Shown in pieces: positions 53,365-62,624 of a stretch of 64,000 bases of DNA. Location: positions 186,001-250,000 of the forward strand of contig NZ_JXAL01000026.1 of assembly GCF_000829465.1 (NCBI RefSeq), in the 5' to 3' direction. Under the pieces are notes generated by a model, which ran no database searches, had not been told where the DNA came from, and saw only the letters and a list, made by a program, of their open reading frames with translations. Source of the stretch: Cohnella kolymensis (lineage in GTDB: Bacteria > Bacillota > Bacilli > Paenibacillales > Paenibacillaceae). Numbering within the stretch: position 1 is the stretch's first letter; the number at the start of each line of letters is the position of its first letter. The position numbers were made by a program, and so were the translations under genes.

Positions 53365-53892
53365 TCACGGCATCATCAGCTGTTGTACGCGTGTCTCGAT
53401 CTCTTGTTCGCTTAACGGTCCGCCGACCACTACATCCTGAATGGTGCCGTCCGCTGAGATAAAGAACGTTGTCGGATATTGCCTGACCCCGTATTCGTTC
53501 AGCGTTTGCCTGTCCTTGTCCAGCAGGATCGGGAAATTCACGTCAACGTTGCGCACGAAGCTTTCGGCGGTCAGTCTGTCCTCTCCCAAGTTGATGCCGA
53601 TGAGCTCCAGGCCCTGAGCTTGCCATTTGTCGTATTGCTTTTGCAACGCGGGCATTTCATCCCGGCATGGGCCGCAGAAAGTTCCCCAGAAATTGATAAT
53701 TAACGGCTTTCCCTCATAATCCTTCAGATCATGAGCTTTATCGTCGAGCCCCGCCAGCCGGAAGCCTGGCGGCGTATCGCCCTTTTGCAATACTTCGCTG
53801 GTCGAGAACAGGGAATTACCGATGGCGTAGCCTCCGATCAGGAGCACCGCGGCCAGAATCAAATATTGCATCGTTTTTCGATTACGCTTCAC
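53365..53892 (-). CDS. resA: Thiol-disulfide oxidoreductase ResA
   Basis: Membrane-anchored thioredoxin that reduces apocytochrome c cysteines before heme attachment. N-terminal membrane segment (residues ~10-27), then a thioredoxin domain with FWGTFCGPCRDEMP. The active site reads CGPC rather than the CEPC usual for ResA. The GTG at 53892 is preferred over the upstream GTG at 53913; the choice is uncertain. Stop lies 25 nt before resB. Confidence 0.92.
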   Translation of the reverse strand: MKRNRKTMQYLILAAVLLIGGYAIGNSLFSTSEVLQKGDTPPGFRLAGLDDKAHDLKDYEGKPLIINFWGTFCGPCRDEMPALQKQYDKWQAQGLELIGINLGEDRLTAESFVRNVDVNFPILLDKDRQTLNEYGVRQYPTTFFISADGTIQDVVVGGPLSEQEIETRVQQLMMP

Positions 53893-53933
53893 GAAATTAT
53901 CCACCACCCGCAATCGGATACTCTCATTATAAC

Positions 53934-53973
53934 GAAAACACCGGGGTCAAGGGCAATAAGCCCGACCTCCGGT
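53934..53973 (-). terminator. Terminator after rluB
   Basis: ACCGGGGTC (53940-53948) pairs with GACCTCCGGT (53964-53973) with a one-base bulge, and an inner GGGC/GCCC stem. The minus strand continues GTTTTCG. Just downstream on the same strand is TATAATG, a possible -10 for resA. Confidence 0.7.
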
Positions 53974-54000
53974 TTTGAACATTGTGTGACGCTGTATGAA

Positions 54001-54741
54001 CTACTCCTCAGTTGGTTCAGCTGCTTCCGCCGCTTCCTGCAGCTTGGCCAATTCTTCCTCACTAAGCTTCCGGTGCTTGCCGCGCTGGAGATTGTTCAGG
54101 AACAAGCCTCCGAATGAGATGCGTTTCAACCGGGTTACCGGATGATGAATCGCGTCGAACATTCTTCTCACCTGACGGTTGCGGCCTTCGCGAATGGTGA
54201 TCGAGATGGTTGCGAATTTGCCGTCCGGATCGATATCATGATATTCCACATCGGCCGGAGCGGTCATACCGTCCTCCAGCTTAATGCCCCGCTGCAGCCG
54301 TTCCAGATCCTTACCGTGCGGAACCCGCTCCACCGTAACATGATAAGTTTTGGGTACATGGTGCCGCGGATGCGTCAGCTTGTGAGCCAGCTCCCCATCG
54401 TTGGTGAGCAGCAGCAGCCCCTCGGAGTCGTAATCCAGTCGGCCCACAGGATACAGCCGTTCCTTGATATCCTTCAAATAATCGGTAACGACGCTGCGGC
54501 CTTGCGGATCGGACACACTGGTTATGACGCCCTTCGGCTTATTGAACATGATGTAAATTTTCTTTTCTTTCTTAATCGGCCGTCCGGACACGGTAATCAC
54601 ATCGACATCGGGATCGGACTTGGCGCCGAGCTCGGTCACGACTTCCCCGTTGACAGCCACTTTGCCTGCCGAGATCAGTTCCTCGCACTTCCGGCGTGAT
54701 GCGACTCCGGCATTGGCGAGTATTTTTTGCAATCGTTCCAC
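54001..54741 (-). CDS. rluB: 23S rRNA pseudouridine synthase RluB
   Basis: RsuA/RluB family, 246 residues from GTG 54741 (GAGGTGA upstream). N-terminal S4 domain (ERLQKILANAGVASRRKCEELI), catalytic motif VGRLDYDSEGLLLLTNDGE with the Asp near residue 113, and REGRNRQVRRMF at the C-terminal side. It follows spmB as in B. subtilis ypuL. Confidence 0.95.
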   Translation of the reverse strand: MERLQKILANAGVASRRKCEELISAGKVAVNGEVVTELGAKSDPDVDVITVSGRPIKKEKKIYIMFNKPKGVITSVSDPQGRSVVTDYLKDIKERLYPVGRLDYDSEGLLLLTNDGELAHKLTHPRHHVPKTYHVTVERVPHGKDLERLQRGIKLEDGMTAPADVEYHDIDPDGKFATISITIREGRNRQVRRMFDAIHHPVTRLKRISFGGLFLNNLQRGKHRKLSEEELAKLQEAAEAAEPTEE

Positions 54742-54761
54742 GGTTGTCACCTCAACGCCTA

Positions 54762-55301
54762 TCATACCAATCCGAACAATAACCAGCAAGCCGCGACGGC
54801 TGCGAAGAAGCCGACGAGATCCGAGAACAGGCCGACCTTCAAGGCATACCGCGAGTTTCGGATACCGATGGCGCCGAAGTACACGGTAAGCACATACAGC
54901 GTCGTATCGGTGCTTCCTTGAACGGTAGCGGCGATGCGGGCGACATAGGAATCGGGTCCGTGTTCCTTGATCAAGTCGGTCACGAACGCCAAGGATCCCG
55001 CTCCGGTAATCGGACGAAGGAAAGCAAGGGGCAGAACGTCGCCCGGCACTCCCAGGAACTGAAACAGAGGGGCAATGAGCCCCACGACGAAATCCATCGC
55101 TCCTGATGCGCGAAACATGCTGATTGCGGTCAGCATGCCCACGAGATGCGGAATAATGCTGATCGCGGTGTCAAAGCCGCCCTTAGCGCCATCGATGAAC
55201 GTTTCATAGACAGGAACTTTGCGGAACGAGGCGTATAACGGGATAAACGCAATGAGTACGGGAATGGTCCAGGTAGATAGAATTTGGATGAAGGCGATCA
55301 C
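54762..55301 (-). CDS. spmB: Spore maturation protein B
   Basis: 179 residues, nucleoside-recognition (Gate) domain membrane protein needed for spore core dehydration together with SpmA. The GTG start directly follows the spmA stop (TAAGTG), so the two are translated as a pair. The conserved stretch GLIAPLFQFLGVPGDVLPLAFLRPITGAGS is present. Confidence 0.93.
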   Translation of the reverse strand: MIAFIQILSTWTIPVLIAFIPLYASFRKVPVYETFIDGAKGGFDTAISIIPHLVGMLTAISMFRASGAMDFVVGLIAPLFQFLGVPGDVLPLAFLRPITGAGSLAFVTDLIKEHGPDSYVARIAATVQGSTDTTLYVLTVYFGAIGIRNSRYALKVGLFSDLVGFFAAVAACWLLFGLV

Positions 55302-55967
55302 TTACAAGCCCCCTCCCTCCGGTGGAGCGGCCGGTGTCCGGGCCGGCCCGGCGCGGACGATTGTACCGGCTGAGGTCGCTTGCGGCGGTGAGCCGCTCTT
55401 CTTGCGATACCATCTGTCGGCCAGCACCGCTGCGCCGGTGGAAATCAATGTGGCAAGTAAAGTTGGCGCCACAATGTCGGCCGGATGCAAGGAGCCGAAG
55501 TTCATCCGGATCGCGATGATCGTTGTCGGCACTAATGTGATGCTCGCGGTATTCAGTGCAAGGAGCGTGCACATAGCCGGTGTGGCGACGGCAGGATTCG
55601 GATTGAGCTTCTGCAGTTCCTGCATCGCCTTGATTCCCATCGGGGTAGCCGCATTGCCCAATCCGAACAGATTTGCGCTCATATTCGATAGAATGTATCC
55701 CATGGCAGGATGATCAGGCGGGACGTCGGGAAACAACTTTCGTACGACCGGTGCCATGAGGCTGGATATTTTACGAACGAGTCCGGCTTCTTCGGCGACC
55801 CGCATAAGACCCATCCAGAATACAAGAATGCTGATCAAACCGAGGCAGACCGTAACGCCGGTTTGAGCTCCGCCGAAGGCCGCTTCCGCGACCTTTTCCA
55901 TTTTCCCGTTGGCAGCCCCGAACAAAACGCTCACGACGATCATACCGAGCCAGATCCAGTTGACCAT
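55302..55967 (-). CDS. spmA: Spore maturation protein A
   Basis: 221 residues from ATG 55967, which overlaps the corrected dacB stop by one base (TGATG). I therefore reject the upstream GTG at 55982. Gate-domain membrane protein: SANLFGLGNAATPMGIKAMQELQ is the conserved core. A Pro/Gly-rich tail (residues ~200-221) is an extension not seen in the B. subtilis protein as I recall. Confidence 0.93.
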   Translation of the reverse strand: MVNWIWLGMIVVSVLFGAANGKMEKVAEAAFGGAQTGVTVCLGLISILVFWMGLMRVAEEAGLVRKISSLMAPVVRKLFPDVPPDHPAMGYILSNMSANLFGLGNAATPMGIKAMQELQKLNPNPAVATPAMCTLLALNTASITLVPTTIIAIRMNFGSLHPADIVAPTLLATLISTGAAVLADRWYRKKSGSPPQATSAGTIVRAGPARTPAAPPEGGGL

Positions 55968-57171
55968 CAGGTATTCCCCCACCCAGAAACAGAGCGCGTA
56001 ATGCTGCCCGCAAGGACGATGCCCAAGAATGTTGAAACGCAGGAGCGGCGGCGGACTCCGACAGAGGCTTCCGGCTTTCCGGTTTTACGCTGTCCTGTTG
56101 CGGCGGTTCAGCGGCGACTAGCGGAACTGCGCCGATCGGTTCCGTATCCAGGAGGAACCGAAGCTGCCCCCTGTATCCGAGCTTATAATGCGGCGTGCCT
56201 TCCTTCAGAGGAGCAAGCTCCATGTGCAGACGGCTGCGTTCCCCTTTGGCGAACGGGTATTTAAAATCGCCCGACACTTTCATTGGATAGCCCGGAATCG
56301 GCTGTCCGTTCTCGACCACTTGCTCCAGCGGAAAATACGCAAATCCGTAGTCGAGCATTCTGCTGTGGTCGGCCCAATCGTCCCGGTCGTTCAGCGTTAC
56401 GGCAACCAGCTGCTGTCCGTTGCGGGTGGCGGAGCTGACTAATGTTCGCAGCGCTTGTCTCGTGTAGCCCGTTTTTACACCATCCGCCCCATCGTACATG
56501 GAAAGCATTTTATTTTTATTTACCCACCTGCGGTCCCATGCTTCGCTAGGGTCGGGCGCATTCTTCACGCGCGTTTTAACAATGTTTCGGAAATCCGGAT
56601 TGTGCAGCGCATATGCAGTCAATTTGGCAAGGTCGTTGGCAGAAGAGTAATGACCCTCTTGATCTAAGCCGTGCGGATTCACGAAGTGGCTGTTGTGAAG
56701 TCCCACCTCTTCCGCTTTTTTGTTCATCAAATAGGCGAAACCTTCCACAGATCCTCCGACGTGCTCGGCGATGGCGACTGCGGCGTCGTTGCCCGACCTC
56801 AGCATCAAGCCGTAAAGTAAATTGTGAAGGGTTATCTTTTCGCCGGCTTTCAAGAAGATGGAAGAGCCTTCTTTCCCTGCAGCCTTGGCGCTTACCTTCA
56901 CGATATCGTCAAGCTTTCCGTTCTCGATCGCCACAATCGCGGTCATAATTTTCGTCAGGCTCGCAATTCTCATCCGTTCGTCTCCGCGTTGACTGAACAG
57001 AATGCGGCCCGATGTCACATCGATCAATGCTGCAGCTTTTGCCTGATTGCCGGGAGCCGCCGGTCTGGCGCCTTCCGAAGAATAGGCATTACTGTGTATT
57101 GCCAGAGACGGCATAAGAATCACCATTACGAAACAAATACGCCAAAAAGCCAACCACTTCACGGTCCGCAT
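55967..57171 (-). pseudogene. dacB: D-alanyl-D-alanine carboxypeptidase DacB, 3'-end frameshift
   Basis: Trims cortex peptide cross-links during sporulation. Start at ATG 57171 (GGAGGAACCG upstream), signal peptide to about residue 30, then serine peptidase motifs ASLTKI (SxxK), SGN and VKTGYT, followed by a PBP5-type C-terminal domain. The frame breaks near 56036: with one T added, the end is AFSTFLGIVLAGSITRSVSGWGNT and the stop lies at 55967, overlapping spmA by one base (TGATG). As given, the frame instead runs 65 residues into spmA. The whole catalytic domain is intact. Confidence 0.88.
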
Positions 57172-57264
57172 CGGTTCCTCCTCATCAATCAGCCATAGCC
57201 GTGCCTTCTCGTAACAATTTATGTAGGCGTGTCCTAAAGTATGTAGAAAGCGCACCTGCGGGCA

Positions 57265-57290
57265 GCAAAAAACCCGACCGATCGGCCGGG
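57265..57290 (-). terminator. Terminator after ytfJ
   Basis: CCCGACCG (57273-57280) pairs with CGGCCGGG (57283-57290), one G-U in RNA. A U-rich run follows on the minus strand, seven nt after the ytfJ stop codon. Confidence 0.75.
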
Positions 57291-57296
57291 CACTGG

Positions 57297-57869
57297 TTAC
57301 ATAACATTGTTTGATGAGTTTGGATTACCGTTCGTACCTGCAGTTGTCGTGTTCTGTGTCTGTGTTTGCGTACCCTGATTCATGCCTTGATTGATTCCTT
57401 GATTCATTCCTTGGTTCATTCCGGGAGTCATCCCTGTCATCCCTGCGTTCATGGCCGGCGCGGCGCCTTGGAACATGCTCTTTATTTTGTCGACCCAGTG
57501 GGGGGCCGCATCAATAAGCCGTTCAAGGATGTGCGTCTGATTGTCGAGAGGAACGACATTCACGCCCTGGCTGCCCACAACGAGAAAAGCAATCGGAGTG
57601 ATGGAGATACCGCCGCCGCTGCCGCCGCCGAACGGCAGAGCGACGGACGCCGTGGCTCCCTCCATCCGGGTGCCGCCGATGCTGGTTTCATTGGAGGTGT
57701 TATAATCACTGCCGCCTGCAGCAAAGCCGAAGTTAACCCTGGAAATCGGCATGATCACGCTGCCGTCCGGAGTCTGAACCGGTTCACCGACAATCGTGTT
57801 GACATCCACCATTTCTTTAATGTTTTCCATTGCCGTCTGCATAAGGTCGTTAATGGGGTGATCAAACAT
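57297..57869 (-). CDS. ytfJ: Spore protein YtfJ (GerW family)
   Basis: 190 residues. Family core: HPINDLMQTAMENIKEMVDVNTIVGEPV and GGSGGGISITPIAFLV, a glycine-rich spore protein needed for germination in some Bacillus. The C-terminus (residues ~140-175) is a repeat of MNQG-like tetrapeptides followed by TQTQTQNTTT, a low-complexity tail. It lies before dacB on the same strand. Confidence 0.9.
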   Translation of the reverse strand: MFDHPINDLMQTAMENIKEMVDVNTIVGEPVQTPDGSVIMPISRVNFGFAAGGSDYNTSNETSIGGTRMEGATASVALPFGGGSGGGISITPIAFLVVGSQGVNVVPLDNQTHILERLIDAAPHWVDKIKSMFQGAAPAMNAGMTGMTPGMNQGMNQGINQGMNQGTQTQTQNTTTAGTNGNPNSSNNVM

Positions 57870-57939
57870 TGATTTCCCTCCTTTCGTGTACCTAATTTAC
57901 CCGCAAAGCAGGGGGGTTTATGCGCGCGAATCCGCGGAT

Positions 57940-58632
57940 TCAAGCTTGCTTGGGCCCCTGCAGCAAATGGGTCCAATAACGCAGCGATTTACCCATCTCG
58001 ATCGCTTTTGTGCCTAATTTCATCGTTGACCACATTGCAGCGGCCAAACGAATTTCATAATCCGACTCCCACACAACCGCAAATTCCGTCCCGCAATAGT
58101 TCGGCTCTATGCGGCCTTGCGGAGATGTTTTTAAAGTGATTAATTGACTGGCCGCACCCACAATACAGCCCGACACTGCCCAGAGCAGCCCCGTAGTCAC
58201 GCCTGTCGAAGCCGGATCGCCGGTGCCTACCCGAAAATCAAGCCGCCAGCGCGTGCACTCCAGCTTTTTCAAAGCACTCATTACCGTTTGCCGCAAAGCG
58301 GGTCTCGGACGAATGACTGTGCGGTAAACTTTGATCAAACGGGAGATTTTGCCGGTTCCGATCGGCTGTTTAATGCTCTTCAACTCTGTTTCTCCCGTGA
58401 GAGGCCGTTTCGTCCTTTCGCTGTAAATGACATTCCAACCCCGTATGATGATTGAAGGAATTATAATTTGGTAGCGGAAGAGACCGTACAGTGCTTCCAT
58501 CGCGACGACCAAGTGATCCATACGGCCGCTGTGGGAGTATCGGACCCTTACCCGAATACGGGACAGCATTGCTGCGACAATCAACGCCAACACGACCAAT
58601 AGTGCCAACATCAGCCAAAGCCAAAAGGCCAT
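57940..58632 (-). CDS. ytfI: DUF2953 membrane protein YtfI-like
   Basis: 230 residues from ATG 58632 (GGGGGAAGG upstream). N-terminal membrane segment (residues ~3-23) then an RVRVRYSH beta-rich part; paired with ytfJ as in B. subtilis ytfI-ytfJ. Central FRVGTGDPASTGVTTGLLWA is the conserved DUF2953 stretch. Function unknown, likely sporulation. Confidence 0.82.
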   Translation of the reverse strand: MAFWLWLMLALLVVLALIVAAMLSRIRVRVRYSHSGRMDHLVVAMEALYGLFRYQIIIPSIIIRGWNVIYSERTKRPLTGETELKSIKQPIGTGKISRLIKVYRTVIRPRPALRQTVMSALKKLECTRWRLDFRVGTGDPASTGVTTGLLWAVSGCIVGAASQLITLKTSPQGRIEPNYCGTEFAVVWESDYEIRLAAAMWSTMKLGTKAIEMGKSLRYWTHLLQGPKQA

Positions 58633-58705
58633 CCTTCCCCCGCCTTTCCTAGGGGTAGTATGACCTTTTTGGAAGCTCTTCATTCGATTAACTGCGTTTC
58701 ATGCG

Positions 58706-59317
58706 TTACATTTCTTTGTCTATATCTTCCATGGACAGCTGCCTGCCTTCGATTCTTTCGAACAGCAGCTTTGTTCTTTCCTCCAGCTCGTCATCACCGT
58801 CTGCGATGTGCGGCTCCGGCAAGCTCTTGATATTCGGCAAACCGAAATAATCCAAAAATGATTTCGTCGTCCCATACAAGATCGGGCGGCCGAGCGCCTC
58901 GGCTCTGCCTTTCTCCTCGATGAGATCCTTCGCCACCAGTGTATGCAGCGGGCGGTCGGCCTTCACGCCCCGGATTTCCTCGATCTCCACCCGGGTAATC
59001 GGCTGCCGGTAGGCGATAATCGACAAAGTTTCCAATGCAGCTTGAGATAATGCCGTCCGTGCAGGGGAATAAGCCAGCTTTTCGAAATAGGGCGCATGTT
59101 CGGGCACGGTCGTCAAGCGATAACTGCCTGCCACTTCCGCGAGGCGAATGCCGCGGCTCTTCTGGATATACTCTTGTTCGAGATCGCGCAGAACGTCAGC
59201 GACAACTTCGACGTCCATTTCTACAACTTCGGCAATCGTTTTGACACTGATTCCCTCATCGCCTGAAACGAACAACAGGCCCTCAAAAATCGACTTCAAT
59301 GTCGAGTAATCTACCAT
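58706..59317 (-). CDS. scpB: Segregation and condensation protein B
   Basis: Winged-helix subunit of the SMC-ScpAB condensin. 203 residues from ATG 59317 (GAGGAAGAGG upstream), overlapping scpA by 35 bases. The two winged helices and YGTTKSFLDYFGLPNIKSLPE near the C-terminus match the family. The long overlap fits tight co-translation with scpA. Confidence 0.94.
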   Translation of the reverse strand: MVDYSTLKSIFEGLLFVSGDEGISVKTIAEVVEMDVEVVADVLRDLEQEYIQKSRGIRLAEVAGSYRLTTVPEHAPYFEKLAYSPARTALSQAALETLSIIAYRQPITRVEIEEIRGVKADRPLHTLVAKDLIEEKGRAEALGRPILYGTTKSFLDYFGLPNIKSLPEPHIADGDDELEERTKLLFERIEGRQLSMEDIDKEM

Positions 59318-60077
59318 CCTCTTCCTCTCTTCCCGTCCACGACAACACAATTTCATCGAATAAGGCGCTCTGGTGGCACAATACCCAACGCCTTTTCATC
59401 AGTTCCAGGATGGCCAGAAATGTGACCACGATCTCGTCGCGGTTGCCGCTTTCACCGACCAGCTGGGAAAACAACATTTTGCCGTCCTTTGACCGATATT
59501 TCAACGTATCCACAATGTCCCGAATCCGGTCCTTAACGGAAATTTCATCCTTGCGGATGGAGGACACTCTCTGACGTCCTGCCATTCGGCGCAGCGCTTT
59601 CTGAAACGCGCGGATGAGATCGTCCACATGCAGCCCCTCGACGGGATTGCCGGTCATCACCTGAGCGAAAGGAGACAAATCCGCAGGCTCGCGTGTAAAC
59701 ACCTGGCTGCGGTCCCACTCCCGTTCACGCAGCTGGCCGGCCACCGATTTGTATTTGCGGTATTCGATCAGCTTGCGGATGAGTTCTTCACGAGGATCCA
59801 GACCTTCATCGTCCTCAGCCGTGAGCCAAGGTTCTTCGGTAACCGGCGGTTTCGGCAGCAGCTGTCGGCTTTTCATCGCAAGAAGAGTTGCGGCCATCAC
59901 AAGAAATTCGCTTGTAATGTCCAGCTCCAGCTCCTGCAGCGCTCCCAGATAAGCCATATATTGATCCGTGATATCGTTAATCGAAATATCCTGGATATCG
60001 ATTTCCGCCTTGTCGATTAAATGCAGCAGTAAATCCAGCGGCCCTTCGAACGTCTCGAGCTTATAAAGAACGGACAC
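59283..60077 (-). CDS. scpA: Segregation and condensation protein A
   Basis: Kleisin of the condensin complex that joins SMC heads. 264 residues, starting YKLETFEGPLDLLLHLIDKAEIDI, the standard N-terminal SMC-neck-binding helix; C-terminal winged helix VTFLAILELMKRRWV. ribH is upstream, scpB downstream, as in B. subtilis. Confidence 0.95.
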   Translation of the reverse strand: MSVLYKLETFEGPLDLLLHLIDKAEIDIQDISINDITDQYMAYLGALQELELDITSEFLVMAATLLAMKSRQLLPKPPVTEEPWLTAEDDEGLDPREELIRKLIEYRKYKSVAGQLREREWDRSQVFTREPADLSPFAQVMTGNPVEGLHVDDLIRAFQKALRRMAGRQRVSSIRKDEISVKDRIRDIVDTLKYRSKDGKMLFSQLVGESGNRDEIVVTFLAILELMKRRWVLCHQSALFDEIVLSWTGREEEDGRLLDIEVDF

Positions 60078-60129
60078 GCCGGCTCACCCCTTTCCATACC
60101 TCGTCACCAATTGTGAGCGGCCGGGCGGT

Positions 60130-60609
60130 TCACCCTTTAAGCGAGCGGGTCAAATTGGCCATCTCGATCGCAGTAGAGGCTGCTTCCCAGCCCTTGTTGC
60201 CGGCTTTCGTGCCGGCGCGCTCTACGGCTTGTTCGATGCTGTCCGTCGTCAATACGCCGAAGATGGTCGGCACGCCCGTTTTCAGTGAAATCGCGGACAC
60301 CCCTTTGGCAACTTCATTGCACACATAGTCAAAGTGAGGCGTAGAACCGCGAATGACCGCTCCCAGCGTAATGACGGCGTCGTATTTGCCGCTCTCCGCC
60401 ATCTTTTGCGCGATCAACGGAATTTCGAAGGCTCCCGGCACCCACGCGATTTCGATCTCGTTCTCTTCGGTTCCATGGCGCTTCAAGGCGTCCATAGCGC
60501 CGCCCAGCAGCCTCGATGTAATAAATTCATTGAACCGTCCCACGACGATTCCATATTTGAGACCTTTGGAAATTAAATGACCTTCATATACGATCGGCAT
60601 TTCATTCAT
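60130..60609 (-). CDS. ribH: 6,7-Dimethyl-8-ribityllumazine synthase
   Basis: Joins the RibB product with the pyrimidine from RibD. 159 residues. [44 protein letters not shown] (catalytic His), and the end [15 protein letters not shown] fit well. ATG 60609 overlaps the ribBA stop; an alternative ATG lies at 60600. Confidence 0.97.
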   Translation of the reverse strand: MNEMPIVYEGHLISKGLKYGIVVGRFNEFITSRLLGGAMDALKRHGTEENEIEIAWVPGAFEIPLIAQKMAESGKYDAVITLGAVIRGSTPHFDYVCNEVAKGVSAISLKTGVPTIFGVLTTDSIEQAVERAGTKAGNKGWEAASTAIEMANLTRSLKG

Positions 60610-61862
60610 CCTCTCTTCGGCTGCAAGTCCGGTTGTTCGTTTTGTTCAATATCATCTGCAAAAGAAAGCATATGGCCAAGCTTGGCTTTCTTCGTATGCA
60701 GGTAGTTCGTATTGTCTTCATTTTCAGTAATCTGCAGCGGAACTCTTTCCACGACTTCGAGGCCGTAGCCTTCCAAGCCCTTGATCTTGCGCGGATTGTT
60801 GGTCAGCAGCCGCATATGACGTACGCCAATATCCTTCAAAATTTGCGCTCCGATGCCGTAATCCCTCAGATCGGGAGCAAATCCTAATTTGATATTTGCG
60901 TCAACCGTATCCAATCCCTGCTCTTGCAGCTTGTAAGCGCGCATTTTGTTGATAAGCCCGATCCCGCGGCCTTCCTGCCTCATATAAAGAAGCACGCCGC
61001 TTCCCGCTTCTTCGATCTGACGCAGCGCCGCTTCCAGTTGAGGCCCGCAGTCGCAGCGGTGCGAATGAAACACATCCCCGGTCAAACATTCCGAGTGAAC
61101 CCGCACAAGCACCGGCTGTGTGCTGTCGATCGTCCCTTTGACAAAGGCAACATGCTCCTTGGAATCCACCTCGTTCGTATAAGCGATTGCGCGGAAAATG
61201 CCGAAATCAGTCGGCATCCGGACTTCAACTTCGCGTTTCACGAGTTTTTCTTTCTCATTCCGGTAGCGGATCAGATCTTTAATCGTGATCAGCTTGAGCG
61301 AATGCCGCTGCGCGAAAATCTCCAAATCCGGCAGCCTTGCCATTGTGCCGTCTTCCTTGATCACTTCGCAAATGACCGCAGCCGGCACAGAGCCGCACAT
61401 TCTCGCAAGGTCGATGGCAGCCTCGGTGTGGCCGGCGCGCCTGAGCACTCCGCCCTTCTTCGCGATGAGCGGGAAAATATGGCCCGGGCGCCGAAAGTCG
61501 GCAGCCTTCGCCTGGGGATACATAAGCGCCTTAACGGTATCGGACCGCTCATGCGCCGAAATGCCGGTTGTTGTCGAAATATGGTCAACCGACACCGTAA
61601 ACGCCGTGCCATGATAATCCGTATTGTGACTGACCATCGGAGGCAGGTCAAGAGCCTCTGCCCGCTCCGCTGTAATCGGCACGCAGACAAGTCCCCTCGC
61701 CTCCGAGATCATAAAGTTAATCACTTCAGGCGTGGCTTTCTCAGCCAGCCCGATCAGATCGCCCTCATTCTCCCGATCCTCGTCATCTACGACAATAATC
61801 AGTTTTCCTCTCATCAAATCATAAATCGCCTCTTCAATCGGATCAAAACGAGCCGTATCCAT
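60606..61862 (-). CDS. ribBA: Bifunctional DHBP synthase / GTP cyclohydrolase II
   Basis: 418 residues from ATG 61862 (AAAGGGGC upstream). N-terminal RibB domain with [13 protein letters not shown] and the divalent-metal site; C-terminal RibA domain with [23 protein letters not shown] (zinc Cys) and RQEGRGIGL. It supplies both branches of riboflavin synthesis. Confidence 0.97.
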   Translation of the reverse strand: MDTARFDPIEEAIYDLMRGKLIIVVDDEDRENEGDLIGLAEKATPEVINFMISEARGLVCVPITAERAEALDLPPMVSHNTDYHGTAFTVSVDHISTTTGISAHERSDTVKALMYPQAKAADFRRPGHIFPLIAKKGGVLRRAGHTEAAIDLARMCGSVPAAVICEVIKEDGTMARLPDLEIFAQRHSLKLITIKDLIRYRNEKEKLVKREVEVRMPTDFGIFRAIAYTNEVDSKEHVAFVKGTIDSTQPVLVRVHSECLTGDVFHSHRCDCGPQLEAALRQIEEAGSGVLLYMRQEGRGIGLINKMRAYKLQEQGLDTVDANIKLGFAPDLRDYGIGAQILKDIGVRHMRLLTNNPRKIKGLEGYGLEVVERVPLQITENEDNTNYLHTKKAKLGHMLSFADDIEQNEQPDLQPKRG

Positions 61863-61926
61863 GATTGTCGCCCCTTTCAACGGCCGATCGCTTCACACAT
61901 TTCGCATGCGCGATCGGTCCTCGTAT

Positions 61927-62601
61927 TCACATAAATCCGTTCGCCCGCAGGACAGATTCCGATAAGCCGCCGGCTCCTGTCATTCCGCCAGGTGCCGAAC
62001 CTTCTCTTAAACTTAATAAGTGGTCTACATATTTGCCGAGAATATCACATTCTATATTGAGAGTTTCCCCCGGGTATTTATGCTGTAAAATGGTTTCACG
62101 CAGCGTATGAGGAATGATCGAAACCGTAAAACTGTCTGCTTCCCGATCCACCGTCACCACTGTCAAGCTGATACCGTCCAACGTTACCGACCCTTGCGGG
62201 ACGATACTGCGCAGCAGCTGCCCGTCATGCGGCGCGATCTTGAACACGACGGCGTTCGCCTCAGCTGTTCTCGAGCGTATGACCCCGGTGCCGTCCACAT
62301 GGCCTTGCACGAGATGGCCGCCAAAACGTCCCCCCGCCATCATCGCTCTTTCCAGGTTAACCGTGCTTCCCGGTGAGATCGACCGCAGATTCGTATGCCG
62401 GAATGTTTCCGGCATCACATCGACGGTAAAAGATTGGCGATCGAAGCCGACTACCGTCAAGCAAACTCCATTTACCGAGATGCTGTCGCCCATTTTAACG
62501 TCCTCAGTCACTTTTGACGCTTGAATCGTTATAATCATTGCTTCTCCGCGCCGCTGTACCGAACGGAGAACGCCCATCTCTTCAATAAGACCGGTGAACA
62601 T
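61927..62601 (-). CDS. ribE: Riboflavin synthase alpha chain
   Basis: Dismutates two lumazines to riboflavin. 224 residues with the two internal Lum-binding repeats: FTGLIEEMGVL, GDSISVNGVCLTVVGFD, RFGGHLVQGHVDGTG in the first, and IVPQGSVTLDGISLTVV in the second. Confidence 0.97.
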   Translation of the reverse strand: MFTGLIEEMGVLRSVQRRGEAMIITIQASKVTEDVKMGDSISVNGVCLTVVGFDRQSFTVDVMPETFRHTNLRSISPGSTVNLERAMMAGGRFGGHLVQGHVDGTGVIRSRTAEANAVVFKIAPHDGQLLRSIVPQGSVTLDGISLTVVTVDREADSFTVSIIPHTLRETILQHKYPGETLNIECDILGKYVDHLLSLREGSAPGGMTGAGGLSESVLRANGFM

Positions 62602-62624
62602 GCTTTATTCCTCCCTTGGTGCCG

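Noticed and set aside
55771..55966. C-terminal 65 residues of the long DacB frame
   Set aside because: They overlap the well-conserved spmA gene and have no resemblance to the DacB family; they result from the frame break.
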